NCBI GenBank assembly: GCA_934667575.1 | Contig: CAKUME010000011.1 | Location: forward strand, 1-12,584 | Direction of reading: 5' to 3' | Length of the DNA stretch: 12,584 nt | DNA from: an uncultured Eubacteriales bacterium | Lineage (GTDB): Bacteria > Bacillota > Clostridia > Oscillospirales > Acutalibacteraceae | Shown: in pieces, positions 6,849 to 12,584 of the stretch | Numbering within the stretch: position 1 is the first letter of the stretch | How the letters are laid out: every line of letters begins with the position of its first letter | Translations under genes and position numbers: made by a program | The notes under the pieces: generated by a model | Told to the model about the DNA's origin: nothing | What the model saw: the letters and a program-made list of their open reading frames with translations, nothing else | Database searches by the model: none

Positions 6849-7934
6849 ATGTCCGCTGCAACTATGAAACGCAAAGGCCGTTTGGCCACGAATTGGGCCG
6901 AATTTCAGGCAAAATCCGGCGCAGACAAACGCAGAGCAGTTTCCGATTTGATTTTTAACAATGCCATGTATATCATCATCGCCATCGCGGTGATTTATAT
7001 TGCGATCCGCGTGCCGCAGTTCCTGTCGGTGTCGTCGATCGTGAACATTATTTCGCTCACCGCAGCCAAGCTGCCCATCGCGCTGGGCATCGCGGGCGCC
7101 ATCGTGCTCACCGGCACCGATATTTCGGCCGGCCGCTGCGTTGGCCTCACCGCGTGCATTTCGGCGGCGCTGCTGCAGGCCACGAGCTACGCCAATAAAA
7201 TTTTCCCCAACATCGGCGTAATGCCGCTGTGGGTCGTGGTGCTCGCCGTGATCCTGGTGGGCGCGGTCATCGGCTTTGTGAACGGCTTCTTCGTGGCCAA
7301 GTTCAAGCTGCATCCGTTCATCGTCACGCTGTCCACGCAGCTGATCGTGTTCGGTTTGGTGCTGCTGTTCCTGTCCATCGGCACCAACAACGGTCAAACG
7401 CTTTCCGGTCTGGATGCGTCCTACACCGACTTCGTGCGCGGCACGCTGTTCCGCATCGGCAATGTGGCGGTGCCCAAATATGTGCTCTATTCGGCGCTGC
7501 TCACCGCAATGATGTGGGTGATTTGGAACAAAACCAAGTTTGGCAAGAATATGTTTGCGGTGGGCTCCAACGAAGAAGCGGCCAATGTGTCCGGCGTGAA
7601 CGTGTTCTGGACCATCGTGATGGTGTTTGTGCTTGCAGGCGCAATGTACGGCATCACCGGCTTCATCGAGGGCGCGCGCATTGCTTCCTGCTCCGCCAAC
7701 ACCGGCCTCAACTATGAATCCGATGCGATCGCGGCGTGCGTGATCGGCGGCGTGTCGTTTGTGGGCGGCACCGGCAAGATCAGCGGCATTGTGCTGGGCG
7801 TGTTCCTGCTCCAGCTGATTTTCGCGGGCCTCACGTTCCTTTCGGTGAACGCGAATATGCTCTATGTGATCAAGGGCCTGATTATCCTCGTGGCCTGCGC
7901 GATCGATATGCGCAAATATCTCGCCCGCAAGTAA
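6849..7934 (+). CDS. mglC: Galactose/glucose ABC importer permease (361 aa)
   Basis: Membrane channel of the importer, family BPD_transp_2. A cytoplasmic N-terminus of about 37 residues leads into a first membrane segment near residues 39-55, and further hydrophobic segments give roughly 8-10 in total. Stretches specific to MglC rather than RbsC are present: GTDISAGRCVGLTACISAAL, WNKTKFGKNMFAVGSNEEAA, VSGVNVFW, YESDAIAACVIGGVSFVGG and the AIDMRKYLARK tail. It is about 25 residues longer than E. coli MglC, mostly at the N-terminus (a lysine/arginine-rich tail). Ribosome site GGAGGA (6835-6840) lies 8 bases before ATG. No terminator follows the stop, so RNA likely continues into the next small gene. 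Confidence 0.95.
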   Translation: MSAATMKRKGRLATNWAEFQAKSGADKRRAVSDLIFNNAMYIIIAIAVIYIAIRVPQFLSVSSIVNIISLTAAKLPIALGIAGAIVLTGTDISAGRCVGLTACISAALLQATSYANKIFPNIGVMPLWVVVLAVILVGAVIGFVNGFFVAKFKLHPFIVTLSTQLIVFGLVLLFLSIGTNNGQTLSGLDASYTDFVRGTLFRIGNVAVPKYVLYSALLTAMMWVIWNKTKFGKNMFAVGSNEEAANVSGVNVFWTIVMVFVLAGAMYGITGFIEGARIASCSANTGLNYESDAIAACVIGGVSFVGGTGKISGIVLGVFLLQLIFAGLTFLSVNANMLYVIKGLIILVACAIDMRKYLARK

Positions 7935-7971
7935 TTTTTGGTATGTGATGAACAAGGATGGTGAATCGGCC

Positions 7972-8364
7972 ATGGAAGAAAACAACCGTACGGTCGCTCC
8001 GCAGCCCGCAGCCGAGGGCGCGCCGGCCGCGCCTGCAAAGCGCACCGGTGGGCTGTATGCCCGGGTGAAAATGTCGGTGCGCGCGGCGAATATCATGGTG
8101 GCGGTGCTGGCCGTCGCGCTGGTGCTCGTGATGATCTTCGCGGGGCGCCACGCCGGATTCACCGTTTCGTTCGATACCGACGGCGGTTCCGCGGTGGAGC
8201 CGGTGAAGGCGATGTATTCCGACACGGTCAGCCTTGAAACGCCCGTGAAAGAGGGATGGCGCTTTACCGGATGGTACACCGACCGCGCCTGCACCGCCCG
8301 TTGGAGCGAGTCGGATCCCGTGACCGGCAGCATGACGCTCTATGCCGGATGGGAAAAAAAATAA
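7972..8364 (+). CDS. Small single-pass membrane protein with one InlB/Flg_new repeat (130 aa)
   Basis: Function unknown. Residues 1-38 are a Pro/Ala-rich tail ending in basic residues (KRTGGLYARVKMSVR), so it should face the cytoplasm. Residues 39-57 are a membrane helix (ANIMVAVLAVALVLVMIF). Residues 63-128 are one Listeria-Bacteroides repeat (InlB B-repeat, Flg_new): VSFDTDGG, then PVKEGWRFTGWYTD, then TLYAGW. Such repeats are usually on large surface proteins in several copies, so a single copy on a tiny anchored protein is odd. The start is uncertain. I chose ATG 7972 for the weak AAGGATGG at 7954-7961; ATG 7948, 13 bases after the mglC stop, would suit translational coupling and adds 8 residues. 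It is the last gene before a terminator-like hairpin, so it is probably made with MglBAC. It may act at the cell surface near the importer; that is inference. Confidence 0.82.
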   Translation: MEENNRTVAPQPAAEGAPAAPAKRTGGLYARVKMSVRAANIMVAVLAVALVLVMIFAGRHAGFTVSFDTDGGSAVEPVKAMYSDTVSLETPVKEGWRFTGWYTDRACTARWSESDPVTGSMTLYAGWEKK

Positions 8365-8411
8365 CTTTTGCGCGCTCCGCTTTGGTTTTTTGCTGAAAAT
8401 TTAAAAAAGCT

Positions 8412-8440
8412 TTGCTTTCCCCGCCGTTTGATGGTATACT
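8412..8440 (+). promoter_or_regulatory. Promoter of the two-component operon, inside a hairpin
   Basis: Extended -10 TGGTATACT (8432-8440, with TATACT 5 of 6) and TTGCTT at 8412-8417 with an exact 17-base spacer. The RNA should start near 8447, that is, past the left arm (8419-8431) but before the right arm (8460-8472) of the surrounding inverted repeat. Confidence 0.68.
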
Positions 8441-8482
8441 TATGATTGTATATGCAAGCTCAAACGGCGGGGAGGTTTTTTT
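8416..8482 (+). terminator. Long hairpin with T7 tail: read-through terminator that also masks the regulator's ribosome site
   Basis: A 13-bp perfect inverted repeat, CCCCGCCGTTTGA (8419-8431) and TCAAACGGCGGGG (8460-8472), extends by T8418-A8473 and two G-T pairs. It is followed by T 8476-8482. The 28-base loop holds the -10 box and a small inner repeat TATAC/GTATA (8435-8439, 8448-8452). The right arm contains GGGGAGG (8469-8475), the ribosome site for ATG 8486. Read-through RNA from mgl could form the full hairpin; RNA from the internal promoter cannot. The loop is long for a textbook terminator, so termination efficiency is uncertain. A protein-binding operator is the alternative. Confidence 0.6.
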
Positions 8483-8485
8483 AGG

Positions 8486-9508
8486 ATGAATTATACCGTG
8501 CTGGTGGTCGAAGACGAATACGAACAGCGGCGCGCGCTGATCGAGCGGGTGAACTGGGGCGGCGCGGGGTTTGAGGTGATCGGCGAGGCCGAAAACGGCG
8601 TGGAAGCGCTGGACCTGGTAGAAAGCCTGGAACCCGACCTGATTATGACCGACATTAAAATGCCGATGATCTCGGGGCTGGAGCTGGCCGCGCGGGTGCG
8701 CGAGCTGCGCCCGGCCACGCAGATGGTCATCCTCAGCGGCTACGACAGCTTTGAATATGCCCAAACCGCGATTAACTATAATATTATCCGCTATCTGCTC
8801 AAGCCGATTTCATCGGCGGAGCTGTCGGAGGAGCTGGTCGATATTCGCCGCCGGATGGACGAGCGGCTGGACACGGCGGCTGCGCCCGACGCCGACGCCA
8901 AAAACCAGCTGCATCGGATGCAGGTGGATGAGTTTTTGCTCCCGTTGATGCTGGGCAGCAACGAGGAGCAGCCGGACGACCGCGAGCTGCGCGCCCGCGC
9001 CGAGGAGCTGGGCATTGTGCGGCCGGGCAGCCAACCGCGTTTTTGCGTCCTGGTGTCCAAATATAAGGGCGAGAGCGGGCCCTCCACTGCCGGCCGGGCG
9101 CATGTCGGCTTTATCGATTCGGTGCTCGCGCGCTACCTCACGTCGTTCAGCTTTGTGGTCTATGGCCGGGCGATCACGCTCGTGGTCACCGAACAGCCGG
9201 GCGAGCTTTCAAATTTGCTGGAGCTGCCGCTGCGCGAGATGGTGCAAACCTCGCGGCGAATGCGCCGCGAACGCTGCACGGTGGGCGTGAGCCGGCCTTT
9301 CGGGCTGCGCCGACGCCTATTTTCAGGCGGTGACCGCCCGGCGCTATACCTCCGACGGCGCGGGCGAGGTGCGCTTTATCGACGACCAGGAGCATGCCGG
9401 GGGCGAAGCGGAGATGGACCATGCCGAAAAAACCGCGCTCAAGCTCGAGCAGCTGCTCAAGGTGGGGGATCGCGCAGCGCTGGAAAAGTTCGTGGCCGGC
9501 ATGTTTGA
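8486..9508 (+). CDS. Response regulator, N-terminal fragment as encoded (340 aa; native to about residue 273)
   Basis: Residues 1-125 are a complete CheY-like receiver: acidic pair E9-D10, phosphoacceptor D56 in PDLIMTDIKMP, S83 in ILSGYDSFEYA and K105 in YLLKPISS. Residues about 130-273 are the middle region common to YesN proteins. From about residue 274 the sequence turns Arg/Gly-rich (RRRLFSGGDRPALYLRRRGRG) and no longer looks like any domain, which marks the frame change. As encoded it could be phosphorylated but has no DNA-binding part. ATG 8486 has GGGGAGG 10 bases upstream. Confidence 0.7.
   Translation: MNYTVLVVEDEYEQRRALIERVNWGGAGFEVIGEAENGVEALDLVESLEPDLIMTDIKMPMISGLELAARVRELRPATQMVILSGYDSFEYAQTAINYNIIRYLLKPISSAELSEELVDIRRRMDERLDTAAAPDADAKNQLHRMQVDEFLLPLMLGSNEEQPDDRELRARAEELGIVRPGSQPRFCVLVSKYKGESGPSTAGRAHVGFIDSVLARYLTSFSFVVYGRAITLVVTEQPGELSNLLELPLREMVQTSRRMRRERCTVGVSRPFGLRRRLFSGGDRPALYLRRRGRGALYRRPGACRGRSGDGPCRKNRAQARAAAQGGGSRSAGKVRGRHV
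9302..9312 (+). other. Frameshift position in the response regulator
   Basis: Upstream frame reads F-G-L-R-R; downstream frame reads C-A-D-A-Y-F-Q-A-V. Family-like protein sequence switches from the frame of 8486 to the frame of 9330 here, a net +1 (or -2). The surroundings are GC-rich (gggctgcgccgacgcc), a context prone to indel errors. Confidence 0.75.
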
Positions 9509-10070
9509 GCACAGCACGCCCGAAAATGCGAATTTGCTGGTGATGCAGATCATCATCACGGTGTGTCGCGTGGTGAGCAATGTGGCCGACAAAACGGAAT
9601 CGGCGCAGCTGCTTTCGGCCAACCCGATTTTTTCGCGGTTTACCACCTACAACAGCGAAGCGGGCGTGAAAAACGAGCTGATCGATTTTTGCGAGCGCGC
9701 CAAGTCGCTGATATCGGGCGCGCAGCGGCGCGACAGCGAGGTGCTGTGCGACCGCGTGGTGCAGATTATCGACGAGCGCTATTCCGACGAGGAGCTGTCG
9801 CTCACCGGTGTGAGCAACGAGCTGGCCGTGAGCCCGAACTACCTCAGCACGCTGATCAAAAAAACGAAAAAGAAAAATTTTGTGACGCTGCTCACCGAGC
9901 GGCGCATGAAGGCGGCCTACGATATGCTGGTTTGCTCGGGGCTGCGCATTATGGAAATTGCCGAAAAGTGCGGCTACAGCGATCAGCACTATTTCAGCTA
10001 TTGCTTTAAAAAATTCTACGGCGACTCTCCGGTGAAGGTCCGGAGCACGAACAGGAGTGAGCAGGGATGA
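9330..10070 (+). CDS. Response regulator, C-terminal fragment with AraC DNA-binding domain
   Basis: The first part, to about residue 140, is helical linker. Residues about 141-240 (numbered from GTG 9330) are an AraC domain: LSLTGVSNELAVSPNYLSTL as first helix-turn-helix and IMEIAEKCGYSDQHYFSYCF as second. GTG 9330 has no ribosome site and is only the first possible codon after the frame change. ATG 9414 with a weak GCGGAG is the sole plausible internal start (218 aa). I think this is the tail of the gene starting at 8486 and not a separate gene. If it were made alone it would be a receiver-less DNA-binding protein. Confidence 0.65.
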   Translation: MTARRYTSDGAGEVRFIDDQEHAGGEAEMDHAEKTALKLEQLLKVGDRAALEKFVAGMFEHSTPENANLLVMQIIITVCRVVSNVADKTESAQLLSANPIFSRFTTYNSEAGVKNELIDFCERAKSLISGAQRRDSEVLCDRVVQIIDERYSDEELSLTGVSNELAVSPNYLSTLIKKTKKKNFVTLLTERRMKAAYDMLVCSGLRIMEIAEKCGYSDQHYFSYCFKKFYGDSPVKVRSTNRSEQG

Positions 10071-11812
10071 AAATTACCCGGCGCGGGCGGCCATCGGTCA
10101 GTCTTTCGGCCATTTCGCTGCTGTCCATTGCAGCGGCGGCGGTGGCCGCGCTCACGGTGTGCATTGCGGTGTTTGCCTCGGTATACAGCAGCGCGCAGCT
10201 GCGCGATGCCCGCCTCAGCTCGGAGCAGGCGGTGGGGCAAACGGTGCTGGCAGTGGATAATTTTTTTGATTCTATGAAAACGCGCATTACCCGAATCAGC
10301 GCCCAAACCGACGGCGTGCAGACGGCGGCGGAATTTGAGCAGCGTATGGCCGCGATGGCGCAGGTGGAAGACGATATTTATGCGATCACGGTCTACGGCG
10401 CGTCCGGCGAGATCATTAGCTGCACCGGCAGCGGCGGGGAGCGCAAGGCGCAGCTCTACCGCGATCTGTCGTTTGACCGGGAACTGTTTGATTCGGCGCA
10501 GGACGTTGCGGTGTCGGCGCCTCATGTGCAAACGCTGTTTGCACATGAATATCCGTGGGTGGTCACGCTGGCGGTCAAAATGCCGCAGCCGGTGCTGGGC
10601 GGCGGCGTGTATTTGGCCATTGATTTCCGGTTTTCCGCCATTGCGCAATACATCGATCATGTGGGTGTGGGGCGGCGCGGCTATTGCTTCGTGGCCGACC
10701 GCGACGGTCAAATCGTGTATCACCCGCAGCAGCAGCTGCTCTATTCCGGCCTGCGCGCCGAAGACACCCGGCTGATTGCGTCGCTGCCCGACGGCGTGGA
10801 AACCGAACAAAACACGATTTACGCGCTTCAAACCGCCGCCGACGGGCGCTGGCGCATTGTGGGCGTGAGCTTTACCGACGAGCTGGCCGCCGAGCGCCGC
10901 ACGCAAATCGCCTACATGGTGGCCATTTCGTTTTTCTGCTGCGCCGTGTTGGCGCTTGCGGTCATGGCGGTGTATTCGCGCACAGTCACCGCGCAGGTGC
11001 GGTCGATCATTCACGCCATGCACCGGTTTGAGCAGGATGCCGACCATTTTTCCTATTCCGGCGGCAACGAAACCGTGACCGAGCTGCGCGTGATCTCGCG
11101 CACGTTTGGCCACATGGCGGGCAGGCTCCAGCAGCTGATGGAGCAAATCCGCCGCGAGGAAACCCAGCTGCGCAAAACGGAGCTCAAGGCGCTGCAAGCG
11201 CAGATCAATCCGCATTTTTTGTATAACACGCTCGATTCCATTCAGTGGATGTGTGAGCGCGGCAAAACCGAAGATGCAGGCAAGATGGTGAGCGCGCTGG
11301 CGCGGCTGTTTCGCATCAGCATCAGCCGCGGCAAGGAGCTGATTCCCATCCGCGATGAAATGCGCCACGCCGAAAGCTATTTGGTGATTCAGAGTTTTCG
11401 CTATCGCGGCCAATTTACTTATCGGTTCGATGTGGACCCGGCGCTCGAGGACTATTTGTGCAACAAGATCACCGTGCAGCCGCTGATCGAAAATGCGATC
11501 TACCACGGGCTCGACCGCTCGGTGGATGAGGGCGAAATTGTGATTTCGGCGCACCGCGCACCCGACTGCGACAGCGATATCCTCATCACCGTGGCCGACA
11601 ACGGCATTGGCATGACCGAGGCGCAGTGCCGCGCGATTTTGCAAAAGGAGCGCAGCGACTCGAGCGGCATCGGCGTGAAAAACGTGAACGACCGGCTCAA
11701 AATCTATTTTGGCGAGCGCTATGGGCTCACCATTCACAGCGTGCCCGATGAGGGCACGGCGGTTACGGTGCGCATTCCGTGCGTGACCAACAGCGGGGAG
11801 GCGATTCGATGA
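10067..11812 (+). CDS. YesM/LytS-type sensor histidine kinase (581 aa)
   Basis: Membrane sensor that autophosphorylates and passes phosphate to the regulator encoded just upstream. Membrane segments lie at about residues 13-38 and 283-305, leaving an outside domain of about 240 residues with Cache-like features (GRRGYCFVADRDGQIVYHP). A HAMP linker follows (about 305-355). The His_kinase domain (PF06580 type) has the phospho-accepting H383 in QINPHFLYNTLDSIQW. The ATPase part has an N box with E475-N476 (QPLIENAIYHGL), a G1 box VADNGIGM and a G2 box SSGIGVKNVNDRL. ATGA overlaps join it to the regulator before and the binding lipoprotein after it, so the three are coupled. Ribosome site AGGAG (10053-10057) lies 9 bases before ATG. 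The coupled lipoprotein suggests that the outside domain reads a sugar-loaded binding protein; this is inference. Confidence 0.94.
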   Translation: MKITRRGRPSVSLSAISLLSIAAAAVAALTVCIAVFASVYSSAQLRDARLSSEQAVGQTVLAVDNFFDSMKTRITRISAQTDGVQTAAEFEQRMAAMAQVEDDIYAITVYGASGEIISCTGSGGERKAQLYRDLSFDRELFDSAQDVAVSAPHVQTLFAHEYPWVVTLAVKMPQPVLGGGVYLAIDFRFSAIAQYIDHVGVGRRGYCFVADRDGQIVYHPQQQLLYSGLRAEDTRLIASLPDGVETEQNTIYALQTAADGRWRIVGVSFTDELAAERRTQIAYMVAISFFCCAVLALAVMAVYSRTVTAQVRSIIHAMHRFEQDADHFSYSGGNETVTELRVISRTFGHMAGRLQQLMEQIRREETQLRKTELKALQAQINPHFLYNTLDSIQWMCERGKTEDAGKMVSALARLFRISISRGKELIPIRDEMRHAESYLVIQSFRYRGQFTYRFDVDPALEDYLCNKITVQPLIENAIYHGLDRSVDEGEIVISAHRAPDCDSDILITVADNGIGMTEAQCRAILQKERSDSSGIGVKNVNDRLKIYFGERYGLTIHSVPDEGTAVTVRIPCVTNSGEAIR

Positions 11813-12584
11813 AGCTGCGTGCATTCATTTTGCGGTGCGGCGCGGTGCTGCTGAGCGGCGTGCTGGCGCTTTCGCTTTGCGGCTGCGCGTCCGCGCAGAA
11901 AAAAGAGATTGCAGTGATCGTGAAGTCGGTGGATTCCGATTTTTGGCACAATGTGAAAAACGGCGTGGATTCGGCGGCCACGGAATACAATGTGACCGTC
12001 ACGTTTGAGGGGCCGGCCAACGAAGAGGACTACCGCACGCAAAACGATATGATCGCCGCGGCCGCCGACCGCGGGGTGGACGCGATTTTGCTTTCGGCCA
12101 TCGATTTTGAACAGTCGGCGGAAACCGTGAGCGAGGCGGCGCGCAAGGGCGTGAAGATTTTTGCGATCGACAGCGCCGTGAACGCCCCGCAGGTGCGCAT
12201 GTTCATCGGCACCGACAACACCGCCGCCGGGCGCGCGGCCGGCGAGGCGGCCACATCGGGCTTTGCTTCGGGCGAAAAAATCTGCATTGGACTGGTGAAC
12301 TATTACGAGCGCACCGACAACGGCATTCGCCGCGAGCAGGGCTTTCGCGACTATATTGCCGCATTGCCGAATGCAAAGGTGGTGGAGTCGGTGAACGTGG
12401 CGAGCAACGCGGAAAGCGCGACCGCCGGTGCGCTGGCGCTGCTCCGCGATCACCCGGAGATCAATGTGCTCGTGGGCTTTAACGAATGGATGACGATTGG
12501 CGTGGGCCGCGCGATCGCGCAGCAGTCCGACCCGGGCCGTGTGCGCGGCGTGGGCTTTGACACAAATTTGGAATCGGTGGGCAT
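11809..12584 (+). CDS. Sugar-binding lipoprotein of the ribose/galactose type, probable sensing partner (partial, 258 aa seen)
   Basis: The gene runs off the right edge with no stop. Residues 1-25 are a lipoprotein signal ending LCGC, lipidated C26. The rest is a type I periplasmic-binding fold (Peripla_BP_4): IAVIVKSVDSDFWHNVKNGV, QNDMIAAAADRGVDAILLSA, KIFAIDSAV, MFIGTDNTAAGRAAGE, GIRREQGFRDYIA, LVGFNEWMTIGVGRAI and VRGVGFDTN. It is closer in style to RbsB/YtfQ than to the MglB of this window and lacks the calcium loop. ATG 11809 overlaps the kinase stop as ATGA, with GGGGAGG (11795-11801) 7 bases upstream. Coupling to a kinase, not directly to a transporter, suggests a receptor like XylFII of clostridial XylFII-LytS. 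A second ABC transporter to the right cannot be excluded. Confidence 0.92.
   Translation, partial: MKLRAFILRCGAVLLSGVLALSLCGCASAQKKEIAVIVKSVDSDFWHNVKNGVDSAATEYNVTVTFEGPANEEDYRTQNDMIAAAADRGVDAILLSAIDFEQSAETVSEAARKGVKIFAIDSAVNAPQVRMFIGTDNTAAGRAAGEAATSGFASGEKICIGLVNYYERTDNGIRREQGFRDYIAALPNAKVVESVNVASNAESATAGALALLRDHPEINVLVGFNEWMTIGVGRAIAQQSDPGRVRGVGFDTNLESVG

Larger units (their letters stand above)
8486..10070 (+). pseudogene. YesN-type response regulator gene with a broken reading frame
   Basis: Read as one gene, this would be a response regulator of about 527 aa, the usual YesN size: receiver, helical middle part, AraC-type DNA-binding domain. The frame of 8486 carries the first half up to VGVSRPFG (residue 273, base 9304). 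The natural continuation CADAYFQAVTARRY is in the next frame from 9306. One extra base or two missing bases around 9302-9312 explains the shift, though a slightly larger deletion is possible because family members usually have several more residues between the GVS motif and the AY motif. There is no slippery run beyond GGG. It could be a true mutation or a sequencing or assembly error. It is followed by the kinase gene through an ATGA overlap, so the operon structure is intact. Confidence 0.75.

Noticed and set aside
9295..9335. Programmed frameshift in the response regulator
   Set aside because: There is no X XXY YYZ slippery heptamer, no stop-codon arrangement and no stimulatory hairpin evident; mutation or sequence error is simpler.
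1..12584. CRISPR array, tRNA, insertion sequence or phage gene
   Set aside because: No spaced repeats, tRNA-like cloverleafs, transposase motifs or phage proteins were seen on either strand.

Overview
The window looks like chromosomal DNA of a GC-rich member of the Bacillota, probably a clostridium. Evidence: strong GGAGG-type ribosome sites before most genes, lipobox-type solute-binding lipoproteins, YesM/YesN-type two-component proteins, a membrane-bound AraC regulator of the Bacillus YesS type, and AT-rich promoter islands between GC-rich genes. The exact taxon cannot be read from this sequence. I see no tRNA, rRNA, CRISPR array, insertion sequence or phage gene.

Layout. 87-2264 (+): a membrane-spanning AraC-type one-component regulator, closed by an intrinsic terminator. 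2265-2585: an intergenic stretch that appears to hold a free-standing structured small RNA (about 2388-2526) with its own extended -10 promoter and terminator, abutting the terminator of the convergent gene. 2586-3821 (-): a MOFRL-type glycerate 2-kinase. 3822-4097: a divergent AT-rich control region with a 7-bp inverted repeat and a promoter on each side. 4098-7934 (+): a complete galactose/glucose ABC importer mglB-mglA-mglC, with a strong non-terminator hairpin between mglB and mglA. 7972-8364 (+): a small single-pass membrane protein with one InlB/Flg_new-type repeat, riding at the end of the mgl operon. 8365-8485: a promoter placed inside a long hairpin. 8486-12584 (+): a response regulator (reading frame broken near 9302-9312), a YesM/LytS-type histidine kinase and a second sugar-binding lipoprotein that runs off the window; the last three reading frames are joined by two ATGA overlaps.

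How it may work together. MglB captures a hexose outside the cell and MglAC imports it. The kinase and the second binding lipoprotein are translationally coupled, an arrangement that recalls the XylFII-LytS-YesN xylose-sensing system. I infer that this lipoprotein is the sensing partner and that the regulator controls the adjacent mgl operon. The hairpin at 8416-8475 would terminate mgl read-through and mask the regulator's ribosome site in any read-through RNA. Transcripts from the promoter inside the hairpin would start past its left arm and stay translatable. The frameshift, if real, would leave the sensing half intact and detach the DNA-binding half of the regulator.
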